A stretch of 64,000 nt of DNA from Gossypium raimondii (GCF_025698545.1 NC_068575.1:47005980-47069979); one strand, 5' to 3'; shown: positions 37,907-50,504, numbered from the stretch's first letter. A program made the numbers and translations. The notes: generated by a model not told the origin, from the sequence alone.

Positions 37907-38740
37907 TGTGGACACCATTTTCTGATAAAACAAAAAAATTTAGTTGTCGTCTTTAAAAAAACAAAAATTGGAGTCGCCACCGATCCTTTATTGAAGTGTG
38001 ATCGGCTCACCTTAAAAAATAATTCTGGTCTGCGAACTTTAAGAAAACAGGTTCGGGAGTCAGTTACGCACGATGAATGGTTAGCACCCTCGTAACGCCC
38101 AAAATCGGTACCAAATTGATTATTTTAATTTCTTGATGTCAAAAGTTTAAAAAGATTTAAAAAAACTCAAATAATGAAATTTAAAAGAATATTCAATTAT
38201 TTAAGTCAAACGAATAAATTGAGACCCAATACGTTAGAGTACAATTTCTCAAAATCCCTAAACTTTGAATATTGCTATTGTTTTATAGGAAAATTTCTCA
38301 TCTCAAGAAAACGATGTCATGCCCAATACGTTAGGACATCACATGTTGAATTCCTGAAAATGATTTTTATATTTATGCGTTTTGAAAAAGATATTCTCGA
38401 TTATTTAAGGTTAATTAGGAAAATTGGAACCCAATACGTTAGGGCTCAATCTTCTCAAAAATCCCAAATATCGAATATTACAATCTTGAAAGCCTTTGAA
38501 AAAATGGCTTTAATGCTTTAGTGAAATCAAACATATTTTCTTTAAAAAGTATGATAAAATGTTAATATACAACATGAAACAAATATTTTAATTTAAATCA
38601 TATATGTATATGTGTGTACAAAGTATGTATATATATAAGTATAATATATAAGTAAATTTTGAAAATATGTATATGCATATATTAAAACATGTATATATAA
38701 GTATACATATATGAAAACGTGAAATACACAAAAACACTTA

Positions 38741-41700
38741 CAATGTGTTTGGTTCAGTGTAATAGGTAATCCATTACGCCCCGATTACGCGCCTATTACA
38801 TTACCGACCTATTCCGGAGTTTGGTTCGCTGTAATAGGTATTACGCGCGTATTACAATACCAGCCTAATCCCCAAATTCTCTGTTTTTCTATTCCCTTCC
38901 CAAATCGAGGATTACCCATTACGTCCGGCTTCCCTTTCCAAGTCTCTGTTTTACCCTCCCTCCCTACCCGACCCTCTCTTTTTTCGTCCTCATCATTTCT
39001 CCTCGTGCGCTTTTACCGATCTCTCTCTCGATCATTTTTCCCTTTCATTTGTTAAAGACGTTTGAAAGCCATCGCTTCATTTTTCTCTCGGTCTCGGCGT
39101 GAGGTATGAATCTTGGTGTTCATTTTTCGGTCTGGTTCCTTTTCGGTTTCTTGGTGTTAATTCCTTTTCTTTTTATTTGGTGTTCAAATCCATCACTGCC
39201 AAGTGGCTTCTGGGTTTCAAAATCCAACTATTCTGGGTTTATTTTGTGTTTGCTTCATGAACTTGGATTTTAATCGAGAATTTCTCTGTGTATGTTTGTA
39301 GTGGAAATATACAATAGAGGGTGTATTTATACATGAATAAATCCTAATTTTTTTCTATTTACAACGTGATAATATTAATGAGCTCATTAAGATAGTCGAA
39401 ATGCTAGAAGAGCTCATCAAGATAGCATCATTAAGTGGTTATAGTTGGAGTAATGAACCGTGGATTTTATCTTCTTTGGAAAATAAGTATTGAAAGACCT
39501 AATAGTATAAACATGGTTACAATTGTGTGCACCTGTGGGAATAAGGTTAAATTGAGTGTTTCTTGAGAAGAATGAGTGAACCCAACCCCATAATACATTG
39601 TAGTTGTGTGTTTTTTTCTTCCTTTCTATGTGAAACCGGTGGGATACTTAGTATTGCGGTGATAATGAAAGCGAGGAATGTCTTGGATGTTTTTTCTTAG
39701 GGAAGGTCATGGTGAAGCATTGAATGAGAGAATCAAGTCCACAGTTGGGGAATTTTGAGTGTTTTGGAAGGTTGCAGGTTGAGCAACAAAAGCAAGTCAG
39801 GATTTCGTGTAACAGATTTTGTTCTTGAATCTAATCCTTGATAAATTCATGATTCATGTCATAGCCCTTTCTTTTGGGGGGGGAGGGGGGTGTTCACTTT
39901 TGCTGGGTTTATTTCATAGCTCTTGGAATAGCTTATTTGGTAATGCACAAACGCCACCAGTGGAGAGTTTTATGAATTTGAAATTTGGCTCTAATACACT
40001 TCTGTGCTGCTTGACCATTACGTGTGTTTCTGAATCCTAATGTTATGGTGCCCAAAGTGATTGGTTCTATTGCTTACAAACCAAACCTTACTGGAAAAAT
40101 AACAATAATTTGAAGGTATTTAAATGGGAGGAGTTAAAGGTTTTCTTTTCTTTTCTTGACATATGTTCTTGGGAGCCTTACGAAATTGCAGTCATCATTT
40201 GTTTTAAATGCCTTCTTTTGATCTTTGGTATTATTTTTGCTTCATTTACAATAGGAAGAGTTAATGTAAGAGACCCTTTTCTTTCTTTTGAGGAAAATTA
40301 TGGCGTTCGTGTTTTCAAATATCTTGTATCAATGGCATTTCCAAGAACCAACCTCTCTCTTAACCTCATCATGAATTGCATGGCCATAGTTTCACACCAA
40401 CTTAAATTCTAGCAAGTTGTATTATCTGAATTCCATTTCTAGTTAGTTATTGGAGGCTCAAGCTAGAATTCAACTTTACATCTACTCTGACATTTTTGAA
40501 ACTGACCTTTGTCGGTTTACATAGGGATGTACCGTTATTTTCGAGTAAATGCAATAACAAATTGGCCATCGGATCTTTTCTTCTTTTGTTGGAATTGAAA
40601 TCGTTCATCGCAAATTTTTTGCATTTTACTACTCCATTTTGATGATTTATTAAAATATGACATCCCTTTAATTCATGCACACAGGAAGAGGTATTGGAAA
40701 GAGTAAAAGAGCCAAAGAGCAAGCGCACGCGAGGAATTGGAGGCACAAAGGTGATTCCAAAGTCTACTTCCCTAAGTACATCTATGGGCGGTGGTGCCAC
40801 TTGCAAACAATGGAAATTGCAGACTAAAGCTTAGCCTCAAGCGCCAATAACGGAGTTTCTACAACCCCATCCTCCTATAATCCCCCAACCTGCTGCTGCT
40901 AATACGGACCACGGGCACGATACTAAAAGGAATAGTGCCAAGTATCTCTATTTGTATTTCACACTTTTCATCGATCATGATACCAAATAAATATAATATC
41001 CGAGGTGTTTAATCCCCATTATCCTTTTGTTTGAATCTATTTCGCTCCTTTATATTCAACAAAAAAATAACTTTCAGTTTATCGTTCGGGTTCTTAAAAA
41101 GTATGTAAGCATTCATTAAATAACATTTTAACAAGTGATGACATTGAAAGGAATTACATTGATTAAACAAAATTTCGATCTGCATGGATCCAACACCTTC
41201 GATGTCTGCATAAAATTTTCTAGGTATGTCTAGTTCTCATCACTCATCAACTTCAACACCTGACATTGGAACTCCTCCACTAGTTTTGCTCATTTCCCTT
41301 AACATAATCCACACCAAAGTCATAATTATCATCATCATCATCCATAGCTTCATCCCATGAGGTTAATTTATTTTTGGCTTTTTCCTTCTCTTATTCTCAC
41401 TCTTTTCATCTTTGTGTTCAAGATGCCTTCTCTGCATCTGACTTCTCATTTTGCACGCTTGTGGCGATTTTGACTTTACCTTTTCAACATCTTCTTCTTG
41501 AAGCCATCGCTCATCATTACCACCATTACGGATGTATCTTCTTGCTTTTCATCACCTTCAATTGATTGCAAGGGTTGGGCATTATCCTGTGGTGCGCAAA
41601 TATCCAACAGATTTATATAACACCATTAGTTCAAGCTATTCCATCTATTAACATGCAAAACTAAGATTAAACCACAAAAGTGTCCTCAAAGAGCAATTAT

Positions 41701-42532
41701 AAATTATCTTATATGAATTCATATAAGAATATTTTATTATTAAGAATTTTATGAAATTATATATCATTATTAAATTATATTTAATATTAATTATTTTAAA
41801 TTGTATAAATTCATATAAGAAAATTTATTATGAAGAATTTTATGAAATTATATATTATTATTAAATTATATGTAATAATAATTATTTTAAATTATACAAA
41901 TTCATATAAGATAATTTATTAGTTATAATTATTTTAAATTTTATTAAGTCATATATTTTAATTAAAATATATTTAATATTAATTATTTCAAATTATCTTT
42001 TATAGTATCATATATTATGATTTGAGTAAATTCATATAAGAATATTAATTATTAAGAATTTTATTAAATTCATGATATTTTAATTATAATATATTTAATA
42101 ATAATTATGTTAATTTATATTTTATAGTATCATATATTATGATTTGAGTAAATTCATATAAGAATATTGATTATTAAGAATTTTATTAAATTATATATTT
42201 TAATTAAAATATATTTAATAATAATTATGTTTAAATATGATTAAATTTTTATTATTGATAATAATAATCTTATTAAAATTTAAATAACAATAACAATAAT
42301 CATTTACCAAAACAAATTTCTGCTAAGGGTATTCTAATCATTTTAGTTTTTTCATTATGCTATTACACCTCTATTACACTCAACCAAACACAGGATTACT
42401 ATTACGCCTCTATTCCATTACATTCAACCAAACAGTTGATTTGCTATTACACAGCTTTTCCATTACACCTCTATTCCATTACACATCTAATCCAATACAC
42501 CTCTAATCCAATACAGCGAACCAAACGTAGCG
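38741..42532. mobile_element. PIF/Harbinger-like DNA transposon nested in the LTR
   Basis: Left end CAATGTGTTTGGTTCAGTGTA and the reverse complement of the right end CGCTACGTTTGGTTCGCTGTA align over 21 bases with 15 matches. Both ends are flanked by TTA (38738-38740 and 42533-42535), the 3-bp target duplication typical of PIF/Harbinger. Subterminal repeats of GTTTGGTTC...GTAATAG and TATTCCATTACA words lie inside each end (38741-38850, 42360-42530). I could not find a DDE transposase frame, so it looks non-autonomous. It carries gene-like tracts: a pyrimidine-rich leader-like segment with a GAGGTATG donor (38940-39110), an exon-like segment after CACACAG (about 40685-40840, lysine/arginine-rich), and a minus-strand basic/acidic segment at 41220-41550. 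Confidence 0.65.
41700..42240. repeat. AT-rich tandem repeats inside the Harbinger-like element
   Basis: The phrase TTCATATAAGA(A/T) recurs at about 41718, 41810, 41901, 42031 and 42153, each followed by TTATTA...AAGAATTTTAT-like text in most copies. Spacings of 91-92 and then 122-130 bases suggest two unit lengths. Confidence 0.7.
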
Positions 42533-42638
42533 TTATAATAATTCTAGAAAGGGTACATAAATACATATTATTGAAAATGCATGTAAATGTGCTTGGATTA
42601 TGAAATATAAAAGATGTATATGTATTATAAAATGTTAA

Positions 42639-42640
<2 letters not shown>

Positions 42641-42671
<31 letters not shown>
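42641..42671. repeat. (AT)n dinucleotide run
   Basis: About 15 uninterrupted AT units, just right of the Harbinger-like element in the continuing LTR. Confidence 0.9.
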
Positions 42672-42674
<3 letters not shown>

Positions 42675-44020
42675 CACACAAAAGTCATGAAAATAAAACA
42701 ATAATAAAATATATAAAATATGTACATGCATTTACAAAAAAATGTATAAGTATAATATATTAATAAATTATGAAAATATGTATATATATGTATATAAAAA
42801 TGCGGAAAATAAAATAATAAAAATATATAAAATATGTATATGTATTAAAAACATTTGAAATATACATATATATTATAAAATACATATGCGCGTATATATG
42901 TATAGGTATAATAATAATAATAATAACAAATAATATAATAGTAATAATTAGTATAACAGAATTAATAATATATAAAAAAACTAAAAAAAAACTAAAACAA
43001 CAGATTAAGGATTAAAATGAAAAGAAACAGAGTTTAAGGGCCGAATTCAAAGATAGAAAACACGAAAAGGGACCAGATCAAAATGCGCGCAACAGGAGGA
43101 GGACCCAAAGGAAAATTTACCCAAACCTCTCAAACACTGCACAGCAACATGAACCGAAATGAAACGGTAATAAAACATGTAGCGAAATTTAAAAGAAATA
43201 AAACAATGATTAAACACACTTCAAAAAAACAAAGGACCCAACGCGTAAATAGCCCACCAGAGGTCAAAATGCGCAAGTCCATGGCCATTAAACGGCACTG
43301 TTTTTGTATGCTGCATAAAAAGCCATTTAAAACCTTTTAATAAAAAAAACCCTAGGTTATTCCCCTCCTGCATGCGCCGCTTCTTCCAAAACCCCTCTAC
43401 TCCTTCATTCTGCACTCGGCACAGAACAGAGAAAGGCTTCACAAGCTCCTTCTAGGTATGGTTCTTCCTTTTCTTTCGTGTGAAAGAAAGAAAGAAGAGA
43501 AAAAAAACAAGGAAAGTAGTAAGATGCAGCCGAAAAAAACAAAAAAAAGTTAATCACCTTCCAAAATCCTCTTTGATTCTTTGTTTTTTATTTCTTTTCA
43601 ATAGTTTTCTGATACAAAAACGTAACCCCCCATTCTCTCGATTTCTTCTTTTTTATCTTAATCCTCCAAAAAACCCCCCCAAAACAATGGTTTACCATCG
43701 GCTTTTATACCGAAAAATCATAATAATCAAACAAAAAAAAATCCTATATCTTATTGTTGTGCTGCGGTTCGTGGTTTTGTTAGCAGGAACAACGTACGTG
43801 GTGCGAGGCGACGTGCTGCGACGTTTGTGGAGTTGCTGTGCGTGGGGTGAGGCCGCTGCGACAGAGGCAGCTACTAAGGTTTCTGTGTTTGGCTAATTTG
43901 GGTTGGTATTATTAGGCTAATGGCTTGGGTTAGCAATTTGTGCCTTATTGGGCCGAATGTATTTAATTCATTTGGGCTGTGTAAATGGTTTTGGGCCCCG
44001 GGTAATAATTGGGTATTACA

Positions 44021-45349
44021 GCTGCCCCTTTTTGCTCGTTGTCATGTAATGGAAACATAGCAAAGACTCTAAAAATAACCAGTTTTGCCCGGTCATGCTG
44101 GACCTTGGTGCTCTTCTTCTTCGTTAAATAGCCTCATTCCTTCCTACTGCATCTTTAGAAGTATAGGAACTAGCTCTTCGATCCACTCCGCTGCAACATC
44201 AGGGAGATAGAATTCGTTTCTTCTATCTGCTCCACTGCACTTTCAGGGAGATAAGACTTGATGCGATTTGCTATACTATAACTTTAGAGAGATAAGATCT
44301 GGTTGTTTTAATCCGCTCCACTGCAACTTCAGGGAGATAGGATTATTGGCTTTAATCTGCTCCACTGCAACTTTAGGGAGATAAGATTCACCATATTCAG
44401 TCTGTTTAACTACAATGCCTGGGTAACAAGATTCATCGTCGTAGCTTCAATCTGTTCCATTGCACCGCCAGGGAAGTAAGATTTGCTACTGTAGCTTCAA
44501 TCTATTTAACCGTAATGCCAAAGAGATAGGATTTGCTGCCCACAGCTTTAAACCGCTCTACTTCAGCTAATCCAAGTCCTAACGACAAGGAGATAAGATT
44601 CATTGCCCTCAGCTTTAATCTGCTCTGCCAAGGCGGTAAGACTGGTGTCTTCGATCTGCTTCGCTGCCAGTACAGAAAGACAAGATCTGCTATCTTCAAC
44701 CTACTCCATTACTTCTCAAGGAGATAAGGCTGGAGTCTTCGACCTACTTCGCTGCCAATACAGGAAGACAAGATCTGCTATCTTCAACCTACTTCACTGC
44801 TACTCAGAGAGATAAGGTTAGGGTTTTCGATCTACTTCACTGCCAGTATAGGAAGACAAGATCTGCTATCTTCAATCTACTCCACTGCTTCTCAGAGAGA
44901 TAAGGCTAGTATCTTCGATCTACTTCGCTACTAGTACAGGAAGACAAGATCTGCTATCTTCAACCTACTCTACTGCTTCTTAGAGAGATAAGGCTAGGGT
45001 CTTCGATTTACTTCTCTGCCAGTACAGGAAGACAAGATCTGTTTTCTTCAACCTACTCCACTGCTTCTCAGAGAGATAAGGCTAGGGTCTTCGATCTACT
45101 TCTCTGCCAGTACAGGAAGACAATATCTGCTATCTTCAACCTACTCCACTGCTTCTCAGAGAGATAAGGCTAGGGTGTTCGATCTACTTCTCTGCCAGTA
45201 CAGGAAGACAAGATCTGCTATCTTCAACCTACTCCACTGCTTCTCAGAGAGATAAGGCTAGTATCTTCGATCTACTTTGCTGCCAGTACAGGAAGACAAA
45301 ATCTGATCTGCTATCTTCAACCTACTCCACTTCTTCTCAGGGAGATAAG
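44021..45349 (+). mobile_element. internal leader of the retroelement, with tandem repeats
   Basis: Begins right after the LTR end with GCTGCCCCTTTTTGCTCG and continues as a non-coding leader. From 44160 it consists of repeated phrases of the kind TCCACTGCA...TTCAGGGAGATAAGATT, first in diverged form, then (44675 onward) as a regular 88-bp array. No gag or pol follows, so the element is truncated at about 45349. Open frames across the array are by-products of the repeat. Confidence 0.55.
44675..45349 (+). repeat. 88-bp tandem array, eight units
   Basis: The marker GGAAGACAAGATCTG (first copy GAAAGACAAGATCTG) starts at 44675, 44763, 44851, 44939, 45027, 45115, 45203 and 45291, i.e. exactly every 88 bases. 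Units share TATCTTCAACCTACTCCACT and TTCTCAGAGAGATAAGG and differ by scattered substitutions; the last unit gained six bases (a duplicated ATCTG). Confidence 0.95.
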
Positions 45350-45503
45350 GGCCGGTATTTTATTATTTACACGATTTGTGTCCACGTAAGCAAAGCATGC
45401 TGACGTGGACGCGATTTTCTGACACGTCCCTTGACATCGCACTGACGTGGACACGATTTTGGGGAAAATGGCCCATTCCGGTAAATAATAAAATACCAGG
45501 CCT
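45350..45503. mobile_element. small foldback element (MITE-like)
   Basis: About 154 bp with inverted ends: GGCCGGTATTTTATTATTTAC on the left pairs with GTAAATAATAAAATACCAGGCC on the right with a single-base bulge. Inside are TGACGTGG at 45401-45408 and 45443-45450 and the complementary TCCACGT at 45381-45387. I saw no clear target duplication. It lies about 0.5 kb upstream of the TNL start. Confidence 0.6.
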
Positions 45504-46007
45504 ATTTCGATAAATTTTAAAAAAATAGGGTTTTTTTTATATTTTACCCTTTTTTTACAAGACTTTCTTACCTAGTTTACAAAACTCAGAAAAATTAAAA
45601 AGATTTCCATGCTTGATCGAAGCCATAAATAAATAAATAAAAACTAAAAACTTGATTGAAGAAAAAAATAAAATCAACTAAAATTTTGATTATTCAATTT
45701 TAAATTTCTCATATTTTTATTAGTGTTGAATTTAATTTTCAATACCCATGCTTCCAACTAAAAGTGCATACAAAAATTTTAATGTTTATATTTTTGTACT
45801 TTAAGTGAATACTTATTTTCATGTCGTATCTCCTAATGGTACGTATCATTATAAAATTTCGATTATTCATTTTCGTATTTATGTAAGCAGCCAGTTTCAT
45901 TGAGAGAGAGATAAGTAGGCAGTTTGAAATGTATTCTAGGTTGTTACTGTTGAAATAATTGCAACTCATATTCACATCCATCTCAAAATCCCCACTGTCT
46001 AACTTCC
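45504..46007 (+). promoter_or_regulatory. TNL upstream region
   Basis: AT-rich promoter and leader of the resistance-type gene. Several TATA-like words (for example near 45786) occur, and an AGAGAGAGAGATAAG tract lies at 45901-45915. I cannot choose a start site. Confidence 0.35.
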
Positions 46008-49000
46008 ATGGCTTCCTCCTTTCGTCACAGAAAGCATGACGTTTTTCTCAGCTTCAGCGGCGAAGATACTCGCAACAACTTCACCAGCTATTTATATCGA
46101 GCTTTGAAGCGTAAAGGGATCGGAGCTTACATGGATGAAAACCAACTGAAAACAGGGCAGAATCTGTCCTCATCACTGTTGAGAGCTATCGAAGAATCAA
46201 GGATCTCGGTAATCATTTTCTCTAAAAATTATGCTTCTTCTTCATGGTGCTTACAAGAACTTTTCAAGATCATGGAGTTGAAGCGGCTCAATAAACTAGA
46301 AGTAGTGCCTATCTTCTATCATGTTAACCCCCCCGATGTGCGAAAATGTACGGGGAGTTTTGAAGAAGCTTTTGCTAACCATCAGCAAAATTGGGCACAC
46401 AAATTGCAAGGGTGGAAAGATGCTTTTTCTGAAGCTGGGTATATAAAAGGATGGCACATAGTGGGAGATAAGTCTGACAGGTGACCAAATTTCTCATCCT
46501 TTTGAATTAATTATATTCTATTTAGAATTTTGTACTTTATGGTTTTTGTTTTTTTCCCGATTGAAACTTACAATTCAATATTCATCGGATATGATATGAC
46601 ATTATATGGGTTCAATAAGTTTATTTGTTTCCTGTTTGTCTTATTTAAAATATATATATATATATATATATAGATTTAGTCTATTCATTTTATGATTTTT
46701 CAGATCAGAACCTGAATACATGATGAAAATTGTTGAAGATATTATGAAGAAGATGGATCTTATGTCTCCTAACGATATTAAAGGATTGGTTGGAATAGAT
46801 CATCACAAACAGCAGATTAAAGAATTGTTATGCATTAATGTGAAAGACATCCCAATGATAGGACTAGGAATTTGGGGTATGGGTGGTATAGGCAAGACAA
46901 CTCTTGCTCAAGCTGTTTTTGATGAAGTCTGTGGTGAATTTGATAGTTGCTGCTTCCTAGCAAATGTTACAGAGGAGTCCGAAAGACGTGATGGAATTGC
47001 TTCACTCCGAGATAAGCTTCTTTCTGTGATATTAGAAGAAGAAACCCTTGGTACAGGAACTCCCAGAACAGGATCCAAATTCCTCAATGATAGACTCCAT
47101 CGAAAAAGGGTACTTGTTGTCCTTGATGATGTTAGTGATTTGGACCAGTTAGAAATATTAGTAGATGATCTACGCCACTTGGGTTTTGGAAGTAGAGTTA
47201 TAATAACGTCTAGAGATCAACAAGTACTTAAGAATGGATCAGTTGATAAAATATACAAGGTTGAGGGGTTGAACTACCTGAACTCACTTCATCTTTTTTC
47301 TCTATATGCCTTCAAGAAAAGCCATCCTCTTGATGATTTTGTGGATCTATCAAATCGATTTTTAGAATATGCTAAAGGGGTTCCAATAGCTCTTAAAGTT
47401 TTGGGTTCTACACTTTATAAGAAGACTGAAGAACAATGGGAAAGTGCATTGGATAAGTTAAAGGAACATCCCAACCCAAAAATTCATAATCTGCTGAAGA
47501 TGAGTTTTGATGGATTGGATGACCTAGAGAGGGGCATATTTCTTGATATTGCATGCTTCTTTAAAGGGGAAAAGGCAGAGGCTGTTGCAAAAATATTAAA
47601 TAGTTGTTATAAAGGCGCTCATTTTGGAATAAGCAACCTGTTTGATAAGTGTCTCATTAACATTACAGAACTGGATAGTACTCTTTGGATGCATGATTTG
47701 CTACAAGAAATGGGTTGGAACATTGTCCGCCAAGAATCCAAGGATCCTGGTGAACGCAGTAGGCTATGGATCCCCAAAGATGTGGCTCGAGTCTTAAAAC
47801 ATGATGCGGTAAAAGTTGATTACATTATCTTGTTCTTTTCCTCATTCTTAAATTTTAAGTTGCTAAAAGATGAATGCATGTGTAAGATAATTCTCTTATT
47901 TGTACTTAATTGTTTGTTGTTCATGACAGGGGACTAAATCTATCGAAGGGATATTCCTGGACATGCATGGGATTGATGGAATACAATTACATCAAGATGT
48001 TTTCCACAAAATGCATAATCTTCGGTATATCAAATTTTATTATTCTCAGCTTTCTGGAAAGGAGGGTAACTCACTGCTTTCACAGCAGGATCTTAAGTCT
48101 CTTCCAGGTGAGCTTAGTTATTTTCATTGGGAGTATTGCCCATTGAAATCTTTGCCACCAAATTTTACTCCAGAGAAGCTTGTGGAATTAAGATTACCGG
48201 ACAGTAACTTCGAACAACTATGGGATAAAGAGCAGGTATGTATTCTGTACTATTTTGCTCAACCCCCCCCCCGGCCCCCCCCGGCAAAAAAAAAGTTTCT
48301 TTGTTTAGTAAATCTCTAATTTAGTTACAGACGTGAAACTAAATTTGTTATTCATTTTTCTCATTCTACAGAATGTTGCGAATTTAAGAGTGATTGATCT
48401 CAGGAATTGCAAGAATTTAACTAGGATCCCAGATCTGTCAAGAGCCTTGAACATTGAAGAGTTGGAGTTCAGTGGGTGCATAAACTTGACTGATCTTCCG
48501 TGTATGATTCATTTGAAATTTCTTGAAAACCTGTGTCTTAAAGACTGTCCAGTTACAAAGTTTCCCGAAATTCCACGAACCTTAAAAACATTAAACTTGA
48601 GTGGGACTCGAATAGAAGAAGTGCCTTCATCAATCCAGTGTCTCAATCGACTTGCTTCTTTACATATGAGCTGTACACGGATTCACAATCTTCCTGACAG
48701 TGTTGTTAAGATGGATTCCCTTAAAATAATCTGCCTGTCTCACTGTCCAAACATCATTCATTTTCCAAATGTTTCAGAGAACATAGAAGACTTAAATTTG
48801 GCATATACTCAGATTGAAGAAGTGCCCTTGTCAATTGGGTGTCTCAGTAAACTTTCTCTTTTAGATATGAGTGGCACAAGGATTGGAAATCTTCCAAGCA
48901 CTATTGGCAATTTGGATTCACTAAAAGCAATCCATCTTTGTCATTGCCTGAACATCACCCAGTTTCCAAATGTATCCAAGACTGTAGAAATCTTATTACT

Positions 49001-50504
49001 GGACAACACTCCAATAGAAGAAATTCCCCTGTCGATTGCTTTGCTTAGAGGCCTTTCGAAATTAAGTATGAGTGACTGTACTAGGATTAAAAGCCTACCG
49101 AGCAGTATTTTCCAGTTGAAATTTCTTCGACAACTTTGTCTCCAAGGTTGTTCAAATTTAGAGATTTTCCCAGAAATCCTGGAGACCATGCAATGTCTAT
49201 CTCAGCTCGCTTTTTTCAAGAGATTAAGTATAAAAGCTTCACCCATCTTGAATGAGCACATAACTTGTGTGCATCACAGAAGAAACTTGAATGTTCTCAG
49301 TGTCATCCTTAGCAGTAGCTTTCTTAAATTTCACACGTTGTCAACTCTAGATCTGAGTGGTTCAAATATAGTGAAAATTCCAATGAGCATCCGACAACTT
49401 CCTAATCTAATTTCTCTTTACTTGAAGTGTTGCAAGAGCCTTATATTTTTGCCAGAGCTTCCCCCAAGTCTACGAAACCTAAATGCACATGACTGCACAT
49501 CATTAGAGCTTGTGTTGAGTGGAAGACAGTTTTGGGAGAATTCTAGCCTAGTCCATATGCTTTTCAGTAATTGCTTCAATTTGGATCAAGATGTAGTTGA
49601 CAATATTGTGGCTAACGCACAGCTTAGATCTCAATGCATAGTAAAGGAATGGGTGAAAGAAAGGTCATTGGGATTTTATGAAATGATAACTGAAAATATT
49701 TTTGATAGAGTTGTTGCCTGTAGTGAAATTTCAGAAAGGTTCGAGTATCAGTGCAGGGATTCTTCAATAACAATCAAGCTATGTCCTGATTGGAAGAGTG
49801 ATAGATTCTTGTGTTTTGTTCCGTCTGTTGTGGTTAATTTCGAGAACAATCCCAAAGACATTGATGTTAAAATTGTCTGTGAAATTCAGTTAAAAACCAT
49901 ATGTAATGATTGTCATAATTTCATAAGTAGGTGGACTTTGCCTTTGTATTATGATGAGCCCATATTCTTTGAGTCCAATAACATGATCATTTGGTTTGGT
50001 AAGAATATGTTTCGAAAAGATGAGCATTATGAGGAGGCCTTATTTGAATTCTACATTACAGCTGGAGAGGATGGAAAGTGTGCAGATCATATGAAGGTGG
50101 AGAAATGTGGTGTACATGTATTCTATGTTGATGCAAAATGTTCTATTAACGGCAATGTCAAATCCAAAAAAAATTCCAGCTCTGATGAAGAGGAAGGGAA
50201 GCAAGCCCTTAAGCATTTGGAATCAAGTTATGGAATTTCTGCTTATCTGCCATGCACTCAGGATGATGTGAATGGTTGCAGTCCTAACATGATACAGTTC
50301 CAGTCAAACTCTCCAATTGACCCGAATCGGCTCTCATTGAAAAGCAGTTTTAACAGTCTAGATTTTGGTGGATCAACAGACCGAGAAGATATCAATTTTA
50401 ACAATGGCCATGATAAACCTACTATCAGGAGATGTAGAAGTTTCAACTTTAATGATGAGGATGAACCAGAGCAAAAAATGTTGAAGCATTTACATTTCTT
50501 CTGA
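46008..50504 (+). CDS. TIR-NBS-LRR (TNL) immune receptor
   Basis: Four exons: 46008-46480, 46704-47808, 47930-48235 and 48372-50504. All introns are GT-AG and phases agree, giving 1338 residues. Exon 1 is the TIR domain (KHDVFLSFSGEDTRNNF; catalytic-type Glu in SSWCLQEL). Exon 2 is NB-ARC: P-loop GMGGIGKTT at about 216-224, kinase-2 LVVLDDV near 296-301, RNBS-B GSRVIITSRD at 320-329, GVPIALK at 383-389, FLDIACFFKGE, and MHD at 487-489. Exon 3 starts the LRR. Exon 4 has leucine-rich repeats to about residue 1015, a C-JID-like domain (about 1075-1240) with SEISERFEYQ and SSITIKLCPDW, and a Ser/acidic-rich tail. By family it detects a pathogen effector and signals through TIR NADase activity and EDS1 helpers. 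It looks intact. FSGEDTR (usual FRGEDTR) and NPPDV (usual DPSDV) are unusual. Confidence 0.92.

Larger units (their letters stand above)
37907..44020 (+). mobile_element. retrotransposon LTR interrupted by a DNA transposon
   Basis: The left part (37907-38740) starts TGTGGACACC and contains the phrase GGAGTCGCCACCGATCC and three diverged CCCAATACGTTAGG units (38225, 38320, 38430 regions). The right part (42536-44020) ends GGGTATTACA, followed by GCTGCCCC. Together, without the inserted 3.8-kb element, they would make one LTR of about 2.3 kb. A polyadenylation-like AATAAA-rich area and GAG-leader-like text occur at 43340-43460. The TG...CA boundaries are by eye and the assignment of the two parts to one LTR is inferred. 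The open frame at 43480-43896 lies inside it and is not convincing. Confidence 0.5.

Noticed and set aside
39877..39891. G-rich run as a quadruplex regulatory site
   Set aside because: Only two uneven G runs with one interruption, inside a transposon; no supporting context.
43480..43896. 138-codon frame starting with Lys/Arg-rich sequence
   Set aside because: Inside the retroelement LTR, low complexity, no homology recognised.
44502..44815. Frames across the 88-bp and related repeats
   Set aside because: By-products of tandem repeats; no constraint on reading frame is evident since both strands give similar frames.
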